The translations under genes were made by a program, and so were the position numbers. Shown here one piece after another: positions 47,503 through 56,834 of a stretch of DNA of 64,000 nt. Below the pieces are notes generated by a model, which saw only the letters and a list, made by a program, of their open reading frames with translations, did no database searches and was not told the DNA's origin. Each line of letters begins with the position of its first letter. The stretch's first letter is position 1. This DNA comes from Proteus vulgaris (GTDB taxonomy: Bacteria > Pseudomonadota > Gammaproteobacteria > Enterobacterales > Enterobacteriaceae): assembly GCF_033708015.1 (NCBI RefSeq), contig NZ_CP137920.1, positions 2,542,001 through 2,606,000 on the forward strand, given 5' to 3'.

Positions 47503-47522
47503 TCGTTCATTATGTTGAACGA
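47503..47522. promoter_or_regulatory. Operator-like inverted repeat between azlC and its regulator
   Basis: TCGTTCA-N6-TGAACGA, a perfect 7-6-7 repeat flanked by ACCA and TGGT in roughly symmetric positions. It lies midway between divergent starts and is the likely binding site for the XRE regulator. Confidence 0.6.
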
Positions 47523-47560
47523 TTTGGTTTTTTGCAAGATGATTTTTAAAGGAAGCTATA

Positions 47561-48121
47561 ATGTCATCGCCTTGTGCACCTATTGAAATTATTTCTCAAG
47601 CACTGGCTAGAGAAAGAAAAAAAGCGGGCCTTTCACTTGCTGAAATAGCAAGACGAGCGGGTGTTGCAAAATCAACATTGTCTCAATTAGAAGCAGGACA
47701 AGGAAATCCGAGTATTGAAACACTTTGGGCGATTTGTGTTGCGTTAAATATCCCTTTTTCTCAACTGATTTCGGCACCAAAACCAGAGATTAAGGTGATC
47801 CGTAAAGGTGATGGTTTTAAAATTAGCGCAGAAAAAGCGTATTATCATGCTTTTCTACTTTCTTCCTGTCCTATGGGTGCCAAACGCGATATATACACTG
47901 TAATTGCACAGCCAGGAAAGGATAGGATTTCTGATCCTCACAGTCAGAATGTCACTGAACATATTATTATTATCAGTGGTAGTGCAATAGTGGGAACGTT
48001 AGATAATCAGCAAGAATTACAACCCGGTGATTATATTTGTTATCCCGGTGATGTCACCCATGTATTACGCGCTTTAGAGCCAGATACGACGGCCGTTATG
48101 ATTATTGAGCATCATAATTAA
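47561..48121 (+). CDS. XRE-cupin transcriptional regulator
   Basis: The 186-residue protein has an N-terminal helix-turn-helix (residues ~14-68: LSLAEIARRAGVAKSTLSQLEAG) and a C-terminal cupin domain (EHIIIISGSAIVG, LQPGDYICYPGDVTHV). It is divergent from azlCD and probably represses that operon in response to a branched-chain amino acid or related ligand bound in the cupin. Ribosome site AAGGAAG. Confidence 0.88.
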   Translation: MSSPCAPIEIISQALARERKKAGLSLAEIARRAGVAKSTLSQLEAGQGNPSIETLWAICVALNIPFSQLISAPKPEIKVIRKGDGFKISAEKAYYHAFLLSSCPMGAKRDIYTVIAQPGKDRISDPHSQNVTEHIIIISGSAIVGTLDNQQELQPGDYICYPGDVTHVLRALEPDTTAVMIIEHHN

Positions 48122-48135
48122 CGTAATAAAATGAT

Positions 48136-48190
48136 AAATTTATCGCACTGCGATATTGCAATAAAAATTTGAAAGTAGTGCGATAAATTT
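48136..48190. terminator. Convergent hairpin between the XRE gene and dat
   Basis: AAATTTATCGCACT / AGTGCGATAAATTT, a perfect 14-base stem with a 27-base loop. It lies between two convergent genes and can stop both; T runs are short. Confidence 0.6.
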
Positions 48191-48214
48191 GATAGAGAAT
48201 ATCTGTCTAGTCAA

Positions 48215-49069
48215 TTATTTTTTAAGTGCTTTATCAAGGTAAATCTGTCGTAATCGTTGAGATAAATGCCCAACAGTCCCCTGATTTATCTCTTCATTAT
48301 CGATTGAAATAATTGGCCAAATTAAGGTGGTCGCTGAACTAATAAACGCTTCTTTTGCTTTTTTGGCCTCATCAAGTGTAAATCGGCGCTCGGTTATTTT
48401 AAGTCCTTCTTCTTGTGCTAATTGAATAATAGCTTGGCGTGTAATACCAGGTAAAATATCCTGACTCAACGGTCGTGTAATGATTTCATTATCATGGTTA
48501 ACAATAAAGAAGTTACTTGAACTACCTTCTGTTATATAACCATCTTTAATTAAAATAGCATCATCAGCACCTTGTTGATGTGCATGATGTTTTGCTAAAC
48601 ACGCCGCTAATAATGCGACTGTTTTAATATCACAACGTTGCCAACGAATGTCTTCAACACTCATTACTGAGATCCCTTTTTTAGCATTAGGATGATTGAC
48701 CACAGTTGAATGTTGAACAAAAGCCACTATGGTGGAAGAGACAGATGAAGGTGGAAAATCAAAAAAACGAGAAGAGTCTGTACCTCGAGTTATTTGCAAA
48801 TAAATAAGGCCTTCATGAAGATTGTTTTTTTCGATAAGTTGATGATGAATATTAATTAATTGTTCTTTGGTAATAGGAATTGATAAGCCCAATTCTTTGC
48901 ATGATCGTTGTAAACGTTGGAAATGACCGTCAAAATCGATAAGTTGGCTATCGATGACCGCAGTCACTTCATAAACCGCATCTGCAAATAAAAAGCCACG
49001 GTCAAAAACAGATACTTTAGCCTGATCTTTAGGTATAAACTGATTATTTAAAAACACGATATCAGACAT
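48215..49069 (-). CDS. dat: D-amino acid aminotransferase
   Basis: The 284-residue fold-type IV PLP enzyme has Lys149 in RCDIKTVALLAACLAK as the Schiff-base residue, ITEGSSSNFF as the PLP-phosphate/Glu motif, and an N-terminus (VSVFDRGFLFADAVYEV) typical of D-alanine transaminases. It interconverts D-Ala and D-Glu with 2-oxo acids. A branched-chain aminotransferase (IlvE) is the main alternative but is longer. Ribosome site GGAGG. Confidence 0.85.
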   Translation of the reverse strand: MSDIVFLNNQFIPKDQAKVSVFDRGFLFADAVYEVTAVIDSQLIDFDGHFQRLQRSCKELGLSIPITKEQLINIHHQLIEKNNLHEGLIYLQITRGTDSSRFFDFPPSSVSSTIVAFVQHSTVVNHPNAKKGISVMSVEDIRWQRCDIKTVALLAACLAKHHAHQQGADDAILIKDGYITEGSSSNFFIVNHDNEIITRPLSQDILPGITRQAIIQLAQEEGLKITERRFTLDEAKKAKEAFISSATTLIWPIISIDNEEINQGTVGHLSQRLRQIYLDKALKK

Positions 49070-49262
49070 TTTACCTCCGTTATCATTTTTATTAACATTA
49101 ATCTTAGCTCACTACCTTACTCCTTCAACTTTATATTTCAAAGGTGATTTAGCTTCTTCGCGTCCTCTTTTTTATTAAAATTTTATGTCGCGAAGTCATG
49201 CTATATCGATAAATATTGCTATAATTTAACTTATGTACAAAATATAAGGATAAGAGGTAGTT

Positions 49263-49841
49263 ATGTTAGATATTAACAAAAATAATTTATCTCAGCTGAC
49301 AGAACAACGAGTAAAGAAACAATGCACTTTAATGACTGTTATCGCTATATTGGGTTTTATCGCAGGTATTATCTGTATTATTAACCCACTCTCTTCTGGC
49401 GTTATTATCAGCGTATTACTTGGTGTGGTATTTTTTGCCTGTGCGATATCCAGCATTATTGGAGGTTTTAATTCTCAAGTCTCTTCTGGGTGGTCAATGT
49501 TGATTACGCTATTAGCCGGTTTTATTTATCTTCTTCTTGGTTATATTTTTGTCACTGATCCACTAAAAGGTATGCTAAGCCTCGCCTTTTTTATCGGTTT
49601 TTTATTTATTTTTGCAGGTGTACTGCGGATAAGTATAGGCTTTAAACAGATCAAAGATAATTTTTATGGCTGGTTTAATATACTGGTTGGATTCTTAGAT
49701 TTAGTCATTGCCTATTTCTTACTTGCTTTTGGTCCTGAAACATCAGCAGCACTCGTCATGACATTAATTGGTATACAACTTATTTTTAGCTCTATCACCA
49801 TTTTATCAATAACCACTGCGTTAAAACGAATGACTCACTAA
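49263..49841 (+). CDS. HdeD-like (DUF308) membrane protein
   Basis: The 192-residue protein has six hydrophobic helices in three DUF308 pairs. It resembles HdeD, an acid-resistance membrane protein of unknown mechanism. No hdeAB genes accompany it. AGAGG lies upstream of the ATG. Confidence 0.78.
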   Translation: MLDINKNNLSQLTEQRVKKQCTLMTVIAILGFIAGIICIINPLSSGVIISVLLGVVFFACAISSIIGGFNSQVSSGWSMLITLLAGFIYLLLGYIFVTDPLKGMLSLAFFIGFLFIFAGVLRISIGFKQIKDNFYGWFNILVGFLDLVIAYFLLAFGPETSAALVMTLIGIQLIFSSITILSITTALKRMTH

Positions 49842-49883
49842 TTGAATGTTTAGTGAACATTATCTTATTTATTTTATATAGAC

Positions 49884-49908
49884 TAAGAGCCACATAAAGT
49901 GGCTCTTA
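49884..49908. terminator. Bidirectional terminator after the HdeD-like gene
   Basis: TAAGAGCCAC / GTGGCTCTTA with a 5-base loop, between convergent genes. Confidence 0.75.
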
Positions 49909-49932
49909 AATAGAAAACAGAATAAATTTGTA

Positions 49933-51555
49933 TTAAGCACAAGGTAAACGCAGAGATACTGTGTACATATTTTCTCCACAAAGATAACAATTTCCTGTCT
50001 TTTCAAAGATCATCACCTGAATACCAAGTTGCCCTACTTCAATATTTGGCAATGCATCGGCTAAAATACTCTCTAATGCAGGCTCAATAATTTCAACCAT
50101 GTTAATAGGCTCGTTATTAGGTGTTGTATTATGTAAGAAATTCCCTAAACGAGGATCATCAGAATAAATTTCAAGTGTAGAGCGATATACTAACGTCCTT
50201 TCACTCCCATTGACTTTAGAATAACCATTAAAGATGATCACCATTTTTTGGATATTCATCTGAGATACACGATTTTTAATTTGTAAGCACAAAGAAGGAA
50301 CTAACCTAATATTGATGGAATTAAAGTAACGATCGCAAATTTGCGGAATGGTGACGCTAATACAAGGTTTAGGTGCAATATTTTTAATTTGTTTACTGCA
50401 TTCTCCTGTTAGAGAGTTATCAATAATAATTCGTTCACGTCGAGAAAAACAAACATTATCGAAGATATCAACAGTAAAAAATGAGATGTAATGAATACCA
50501 TTAGTTAATAATTGATTTTCCAATCTTACCGAAACAGCGGACTTGTCAGTACATGGCAACATCTTAAGCTGATCATTAAAATAGAAACCAACTTGTGTGC
50601 TTTCACTAATATCACGACCTAAAATTAGGTTCGCATTAACGCAATAATTTTCAGCGTGATAGCTTAAAATACCATTTAATGTTGCAGGGACTTTCGGAGA
50701 GGGTAATTTCTCCGTTGTCATTTCAACATAGTAATCTCTTGATTTCAGCGATTCTAACGGATCTTCACTACTTTTAACCTCTGCATAAAAAATGGCTATT
50801 TGTTTAGGCTCACTCTTTTTAAATTTGACTTTAAAATTCGCGATACCGTATTTATTTGTCTTGCTAGCATTCGACATTTCACCATCAGAATTATAAATCT
50901 CGGGTTCACTCATTAATGTGCTGTTTTCAACGTCATAAACAAGATTTACCTCTTTATTTGAAACATCCTCACCTTCTTTATCTTGTAAATGCACAACAAA
51001 ACTTTTAGAGACATTATCCCATTTACTTGGCCATTGCATAGATTCCGAGCGTATTGTCAGTAAATCATAAAAGGTCTCACAATTAGAGGCCGCACAATCA
51101 TTATTAAGATTTGGCTTGGAAGGGGTTACACGTATTTGTATTGGCGTTGCGTAATACACAATACTTTCATCATCTTCATCTTTTAATATCAACTGCAATG
51201 ATGCCACACCATTACGATTACCCGTTAAAGAGATTTTCGTTTTATTGTCGTCAACAATTGAGATGTAAACATCTTTATTATTAGGTAATATCAAAATACC
51301 TTTCGGGCTTGTACGCCATTCAGCCAGCCGCAGCTCTATCCCTGTTATAATCACTTCATACTCGATAACTCGATTCATTTTGACTTCGTTATCAGGCTCT
51401 TCAGGGGATGATTTAAGCTGATTAAACTCAATTTTCACATCGGCATCAATCACAGCTTGCGACTGTACACTATAAGAAGGCGGCTCAAGTGCTAAAGCGT
51501 CTTTCTCCCCTTGCATAATTTTTTGCAAACGTTCTTCTTTTGTTTCTATCTTCAT
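49933..51555 (-). CDS. Unrecognised 540-residue multidomain protein
   Basis: The ATG at 51555 follows AAGGAAA. No signal peptide or membrane helix is present. Segments around residues 60-150 and 185-290 look like Ig-like or bacterial big-domain strands (GVASLQLILKDEDDE; KTNKYGIANFKVKF), and the C-terminal ~200 residues carry many cysteines, including CNHC-like absent motifs but paired Cys such as GNCYLCGENMY. No family was recognised. It may be a cytosolic or effector-like protein. It is a single gene in AT-rich DNA. Confidence 0.7.
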   Translation of the reverse strand: MKIETKEERLQKIMQGEKDALALEPPSYSVQSQAVIDADVKIEFNQLKSSPEEPDNEVKMNRVIEYEVIITGIELRLAEWRTSPKGILILPNNKDVYISIVDDNKTKISLTGNRNGVASLQLILKDEDDESIVYYATPIQIRVTPSKPNLNNDCAASNCETFYDLLTIRSESMQWPSKWDNVSKSFVVHLQDKEGEDVSNKEVNLVYDVENSTLMSEPEIYNSDGEMSNASKTNKYGIANFKVKFKKSEPKQIAIFYAEVKSSEDPLESLKSRDYYVEMTTEKLPSPKVPATLNGILSYHAENYCVNANLILGRDISESTQVGFYFNDQLKMLPCTDKSAVSVRLENQLLTNGIHYISFFTVDIFDNVCFSRRERIIIDNSLTGECSKQIKNIAPKPCISVTIPQICDRYFNSINIRLVPSLCLQIKNRVSQMNIQKMVIIFNGYSKVNGSERTLVYRSTLEIYSDDPRLGNFLHNTTPNNEPINMVEIIEPALESILADALPNIEVGQLGIQVMIFEKTGNCYLCGENMYTVSLRLPCA

Positions 51556-51833
51556 TGAGTAATTTCCTTTCTTTTGATAATTCCATTTTTACCTTAAAGC
51601 AAAAAATTTGAGTGAAAATCACAATAGAAAAAAGAAACCTAAGATTTGTTAACAGAAAAAAACAAAAAAAACGTTATTAAACAAAAAGATAAAGAGAACA
51701 CTGAACCTTATTCTTACGATCCAATAAACAAAAAACGCCACAATCATAAAAAATAATTTAAAAATTAAAATATTTTTGCATAAAGCTATTGACTGTTATG
51801 GAAATGTGATTAAAATCAATTCTAGAAAATATT
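51556..51833. other. AT-rich region upstream of the 540-residue gene
   Basis: Holds the promoter of the minus-strand gene and, at 51805-51820, a TGTGA-N6-TCAAT element that also fits the FNR pattern GTGAT-N4-ATCAA. No ORF seen. Confidence 0.45.
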
Positions 51834-51849
51834 TGTGACAAGCATCACA
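51834..51849. promoter_or_regulatory. Perfect CRP site
   Basis: TGTGA-CAAGCA-TCACA matches the CRP core exactly. It lies 23 bases before the ATG of a 24-codon ORF, too close for class I or II activation of that ORF, so CRP would repress it or act on a divergent or later promoter. Confidence 0.7.
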
Positions 51850-51871
51850 TTTTATTAATAGGATACTGAAT

Positions 51872-51946
51872 ATGAAATCAATGACTTCTTTTATTACTAG
51901 CCTGCACCAAGTTGTTGTAAAATTATCATCAACTTGTTTACTGTAA
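51872..51946 (+). CDS. Candidate 24-residue small protein or leader
   Basis: The short ORF starts MKSMTSFITSLHQ after AGGA and ends with TAA; a strong terminator follows within 30 bases. The locus (CRP site, short ORF, terminator) is organised like a self-contained small-RNA or small-protein gene. The peptide is amphipathic with a hydrophobic middle (HQVVVKL). No known family was recognised. Confidence 0.45.
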   Translation: MKSMTSFITSLHQVVVKLSSTCLL

Positions 51947-51974
51947 TTATTTGATTTAAAATAAAATACAGTAT

Positions 51975-52024
51975 AAAGCCAGAAATAGCACCCTCATCGC
52001 ACAAAAGACTATTTCTGGCTTTTA
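51975..52024 (+). terminator. Terminator of the 24-codon locus
   Basis: AAAGCCAGAAATAG / CTATTTCTGGCTTT, a 14-base stem with a 20-base loop and T-rich tail. Confidence 0.85.
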
Positions 52025-52154
52025 TTCACTTCATTGCCCTTATTTATCATCTCGTTTACCCCGCATTTTTCGTAACAAAAAATTCACCTTCTTGAACTAA
52101 GCTCTCTTTTCTGTACTCTGGATATATAATCTATATTAACTATGAGGATATTTT

Positions 52155-53411
52155 ATGCAGCAGCAACTGCTTACATGGATACGTCAATTCAATGAGGAGT
52201 ACGCCCAAATCGCTTCTCTCCTGCTCGTTTTAACCATTATTTTTCTTGTCGCAATCATTCTTCATTTTATTTTGCACAAGTTGGTCTTACCTAAAATTTC
52301 CAAAGCAATAAGTCAGTACGATCAGAAAAAGCAACTATCTCTAGAAATAAATAAACTATTTAGCCGTTTTGCTTTTTTAATCCAAGGTGTTGTTGTTAAT
52401 ATTCAAGCGCTGGTGTGGATGGGCCCAGGTAAAACACAAGAAATTCTCACCACCAGCGCTCAAGCGTGGTGCTTAATTTTTGGCTTGTTAATGCTTTTCT
52501 CTATTATGGATCTTTGTATGCAGATCATGAGAAATTCATCTTCATTTGGCCGATTACCCTTAAAAGGTATTTTTCAAAGCCTAAAACTCGCTGCCTCTGT
52601 ACTGATTGGGATAATGATTATTTCCCTGCTTATTGGAAAATCTCCCCTGATTTTACTCAGTGGTTTAGGCGCCATGACGGCGGTATTAATGTTGGTGTTT
52701 AAAGATCCTATTATGGGATTAGTCGCTGGTATTCAATTATCTGCAAACAACATGATAAGCCTTGGTGACTGGCTAGAAATGCCTAAATATGGTGCTGATG
52801 GTGCCGTCATTGATATTAGTTTAACAACTGTTAAAGTGCGTAATTGGGATAATACGGTTACAACTATTCCCACTTATTCTTTAATTTCAGATTCCTTTAA
52901 AAACTGGCAAGCAATGACAAAATCAGGAGGACGTCGTATTAAACGAAGCCTTTCTCTTGATATTAATAGCATCCATTTTTTAGATAAAAAACAACTTGAT
53001 GATCTAGAAAAAGCGCACTTATTGGCTCCTTATATAAAAAATAAGGAAAGTGAAATTAATCAATTCAATGCAACCTTAGGTAATGAATGTCAAACACCAT
53101 TAAACCAACGTGGCATGACTAATATTGGCACCTTCCGTGCGTATGTTGAAGCTTATTTAAAAAACCATCCTAATGTTCATAAACAAATGACAATTATGGT
53201 AAGACAATTAGCACCAACCTCGGATGGTCTTCCCATTGAAATTTACGCCTTTACGAATACCACCGTTTGGGTTCAATACGAGGCGATTCAATCAGATATA
53301 TTTGATCATATCTTTGCTATTTTGCCTCAATTCGGCTTAAGGGTTCACCAATCTCCAACCGGCGATGATGTAAGAGCACTCAGATTTCCTGTCGAAAAAG
53401 ATCTGCAATAA
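52155..53411 (+). CDS. ybdG: YbdG-type MscS mechanosensitive channel
   Basis: The 418-residue protein is colinear with E. coli YbdG: N-terminal transmembrane helices, a pore helix with GLGAMTAVLMLVFKDPIMGLVAGIQL, and the beta domain (GDWLEMPKYGADGAVIDI, RNWDNTVTTIPTYSLISDSFKNW). It gates on hypo-osmotic shock as a miniconductance channel. The ATG has GAGGA upstream. Monocistronic, closed by a strong terminator. Confidence 0.93.
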   Translation: MQQQLLTWIRQFNEEYAQIASLLLVLTIIFLVAIILHFILHKLVLPKISKAISQYDQKKQLSLEINKLFSRFAFLIQGVVVNIQALVWMGPGKTQEILTTSAQAWCLIFGLLMLFSIMDLCMQIMRNSSSFGRLPLKGIFQSLKLAASVLIGIMIISLLIGKSPLILLSGLGAMTAVLMLVFKDPIMGLVAGIQLSANNMISLGDWLEMPKYGADGAVIDISLTTVKVRNWDNTVTTIPTYSLISDSFKNWQAMTKSGGRRIKRSLSLDINSIHFLDKKQLDDLEKAHLLAPYIKNKESEINQFNATLGNECQTPLNQRGMTNIGTFRAYVEAYLKNHPNVHKQMTIMVRQLAPTSDGLPIEIYAFTNTTVWVQYEAIQSDIFDHIFAILPQFGLRVHQSPTGDDVRALRFPVEKDLQ

Positions 53412-53425
53412 GTTATTTTCATATT

Positions 53426-53460
53426 AAGTAAAAAAGAAGAATTATTCTTCTTTTTTACTT
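53426..53460 (+). terminator. Terminator after ybdG
   Basis: AAGTAAAAAAGAAGAA / TTCTTCTTTTTTACTT, a 16-base perfect stem with a 3-base loop. Confidence 0.85.
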
Positions 53461-53682
53461 TTCTTATTAACAAATATTGATGTTCTGTTATTTGTTATCA
53501 TGTTAACAATCTTGTTTTCCCCCTATATTAACAAACATCGATATATTATATTTTATATATCGAACGATTGTTAAATCCTATTTATTTGATGTTTTATTTA
53601 CCACTAAAGTGGTATTAATTAGAAATTGTAACCATTTGTTTAATAATTATTTTTTTATATAACGTTATTAACATTTTTTATA

Positions 53683-53696
53683 TTGATATAAATCAT
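53683..53696 (+). promoter_or_regulatory. FNR box of the dms operon
   Basis: TTGAT-ATAA-ATCAT matches the FNR consensus TTGAT-N4-ATCAA at 9 of 10 positions. With a -10-like TAACAT at 53719-53724, its centre would be about 41 bases from the start point, a class II arrangement as for E. coli dmsA. Confidence 0.75.
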
Positions 53697-53769
53697 TATA
53701 GGTAGAAGGGTTATAACTTAACATATATATACAACTTTACTTGTTGTAAAAAATGTTAGGGTAATGTCA

Positions 53770-56202
53770 ATGTCAAAAATTAAAAATAATACTTCTATTA
53801 CTGAAATGAGTCGGCGTGGATTCATTCAGTCTGCGGCAGTTATTTCTGGTGCTGCTGCGGTTGCAGGAACGGTTTCATTACCATTCGCTGCTAATGCTCA
53901 AACTCCCCAGGGTATTCGTCCTGATGAGACTTCTGAAACTATCAAATACAGTGCATGTTTAGTGAACTGTGGTAGCCGTTGTCCATTAAAAGTTCATGTG
54001 AAAGATGGCGTTATTCGTCGTATTTCGAATGAAACGATGTATGACGATTCAACATTTGGTCTTCACCAAATTCGTCCGTGTCTGCGTGGTCGTTCTGTGC
54101 GTTGGAAAACGTATAACCCAGACCGTTTAAAATACCCCATGAAGCGTGTTGGTAAGCGTGGTGAGGGTAAATTTGAGCGTATTTCTTGGGATGAAGCCAC
54201 TTCAATCATCGCGGAAAAATTAAAATATACCATTGAAAAATACGGTAATGAGTCTATTTATTACCAATATGGTACAGGCTCTACCGGCGCAAACCTACAC
54301 GGTAGAACGGCATGTAAGCGCCTATTAAGTACAGTGGGTGGTTTTTTAAGTGACTATGGTACTTATTCATACTCTCAATTAACCGGTATTGTGCCTTATG
54401 TTTATGGTGACATGCTGGAATCACTATTAACAGAAATTGAGAATTCAGATTTGGTCGTGATGTTTGGTCATAACCTTGCTGAAACACGTATGTCTGGTGG
54501 TGGTCAGTTCTATGAAACGTTAAATGCGTTAGATAAGAGCAAAAGTAAAGTTATCATCATTGACCCTCGTCGTACCGACAGTGTGACAACATTAGGCGCC
54601 GAATGGATCCCCATTTATCCAGGTACTGATGCCGCGTTAGTCGCTGCATTAGGCTATGTGATGATCCAAGAAGGCATCACCGATGAAGATTTCTTACGTG
54701 AATATTGTGTCGGTTGGGATAAACAAACATTACCTGCGTCAGCACCTGAAAATGGCTCTTATAAAGATTACATTTTAGGTAATGGTCCTGACGGCATTGC
54801 AAAAACACCAGAGTGGGCAAGTAAATTAACGGGTATTTCTGTTGCTCGTATTATCCAATTAGCGCGTGAAATTGGCGGTGCAAAAGCTGCGTGGATCTCT
54901 CAAGGTTGGGGTATCCAACGCACTTCAAATGGTGAGCAAGCATGTCGTGCGATTATGATGCTACCATTAATGTCAGGTCATATTGGTCGTCCTGGTACAA
55001 ATACAGGCTGTTGGGGCGGTAACGTGGCTTATCCAGTTGCGAGTTTTGCGCTACCTAATCCAGTTAAGACATTAATTCCAACATTTATGTAGTCTGAAGC
55101 AATTGCTCGCGGTGATCAACTTACCAGTAAAAATGCGGGGGTCAGAAATAAAGATAAACTCGATACGGGTATTAAATTTATGTGGTGTTATTCCAGTAAC
55201 GTGATTGGTAACCAACACGCTGACTTGAATAAAACACATGATTTACTTCAAGATGAATCAAAATGTGAGTTTATTTTAGTGTGGGATAACCACATGACGC
55301 CTTCTGCAAAATACGCCGATATCTTACTACCAGATGTGACAACCGTTGAGACAAACGATCTTATCAATAACTCTTACGCAAGTGGTGCTTACCACTATGT
55401 CGTTCGTTTACAAAATGCAATTAAACCACTTTGGGAAAACCGCCCTTGCTATGATGTTTTAACCGACATTGCAGAAAAGATGGGCACCAAAGAGCAATTC
55501 ACTGAAGGTCGTACTTACGAAGAGTGGATTGAATATTGCTATAACCAAATGCGTGAGAAAAATCCTGCACTACCGACATTTGCAGAAACTAATGATGTAG
55601 GAATTATCGATCGTAAATTACCTAACCGTAATCAATACGTTGCACTTGAAGCATTCCGTCAAGATCCTATCGCTAATCCATTAAAAACAGCGTCAGGTAA
55701 AATTGAAATTTATTCTGAAAAATTAATGCAAGATACCGATGGCTGGATTTTACCAGAAGGCGACCGTATCCCTGCAATTCCAGAATATTGTAAGAATGAA
55801 GAAGGCGTTGAAAACGTTAAGCTTAAAGAGAAATTCCCTCTGCAAATGACGGGTTTCCACGATAAAGGTCACGTTCACTCTAGTTACTATAATGTTGCTA
55901 TGTTACGAGAAGCGATCCCTCATCAATTCTGGTTAAATCCAATTGATGCTGCTGAACGTGGATTAAAATCTGGCGATATTGCTGAGATTTATAATGATCG
56001 TGGTCGTTTAAATATTCTTGTCAAAGTGACCGATCGTGTATTACCTGGTGTGATTGCTGTACCGCAAGGTGCATGGCGTTCACTTGATACAACAGGTGTA
56101 GATACTGGTGGATGTATTAATACATTAACAAGCTGGCACCCATCGCCGTTTGCTAAAGGAAATCCACAACATACAAACCTTGTTGAAGTGAAACGTGCAT
56201 AA
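53770..56202 (+). pseudogene. dmsA: DmsA dimethyl sulfoxide reductase, split by in-frame amber codon
   Basis: The full frame would encode about 810 residues. It starts at ATG 53770, 8 bases after AGGG, with a Tat signal (SRRGFIQSA) and the N-terminal Cys motif (SACLVNCGSRCPL-type, ACLRGR), then the Mo-ligand Ser region TYSYSQ. A TAG at 55090-55092 follows FM at the position where E. coli DmsA has FMW; the downstream frame is the same (stop to 55180 = no shift) and stays open with full homology (SEAIA..., GKIEIYS, HPSPFAKGNPQHTNL). A TGG-to-TAG change is the simplest cause. The 5' part ends at about residue 440, before the C-terminal Mo-cofactor domain, so without suppression the enzyme should be inactive. 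dmsB and dmsC are intact. Confidence 0.9.
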
Positions 56203-56213
56203 GGAGTTAACTC

Positions 56214-56831
56214 ATGAAGCAATATGGTTTTTATTTTGACTCCACCAAATGCACTGGCTGTAAAACCTGTCAAGTCAGTTGCAAGGATGAAAAAGATTTA
56301 GATTTAGGCCCTAAATTCCGTCGTGTTTATGAATACGGTGGTGGTAGTTGGGCAAAACAAGACGGGATCTGGACACAAAATATCTATAGTTATTATTTAT
56401 CCATTTCTTGTAACCATTGTTCAAACCCTACTTGCGTTGCAGGTTGCCCAACTGGCGCTATGCATAAACGTGAAGAAGATGGTTTAGTGGTTGTCAACCA
56501 AGATATCTGTGTCGGTTGCCGTTATTGCGAATTACGTTGCCCTTATGGTGCACCACAATTCGATGAGAAGAAAAAACTCATGTCTAAGTGTGATGGTTGC
56601 TACGAACGTGTAGCACAAGGCATGAAACCAGTTTGTGTTGAGTCTTGCCCTCAACGTGCACTTGATTTTGATGATATTGAAGTGATCAGAGCAAAACATG
56701 GTACTGAATGTGGTATCGCCCCAATGCCTGATCCTAGCTTGACCAATCCCAATATCGTGATCAAAGCACACAAAGACGCTAAACCTTCTGGTGATAAAAC
56801 CGGCTCAGTTCAAAATGCGGCGGAGGTATAA
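56214..56831 (+). CDS. dmsB: DmsB iron-sulfur subunit
   Basis: The 205-residue protein has four [4Fe-4S] Cys clusters (CTGCKTCQVSC, CNHCSNPTCVAGCP, CVGCRYCELRCPY, CDGCYERV...CVESCP). It is colinear with E. coli DmsB. It passes electrons from DmsC to DmsA on the membrane. The ATG follows AAGGAG, 11 bases after the dmsA stop. Confidence 0.96.
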   Translation: MKQYGFYFDSTKCTGCKTCQVSCKDEKDLDLGPKFRRVYEYGGGSWAKQDGIWTQNIYSYYLSISCNHCSNPTCVAGCPTGAMHKREEDGLVVVNQDICVGCRYCELRCPYGAPQFDEKKKLMSKCDGCYERVAQGMKPVCVESCPQRALDFDDIEVIRAKHGTECGIAPMPDPSLTNPNIVIKAHKDAKPSGDKTGSVQNAAEV

Positions 56832-56834
56832 ACC

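Noticed and set aside
53770..56202. dmsA as two genuine genes, or TAG as a coded amino acid
   Set aside because: The downstream part has no ribosome site or start motif, both parts match one protein across the stop, and no pyrrolysine genes are expected in this group.
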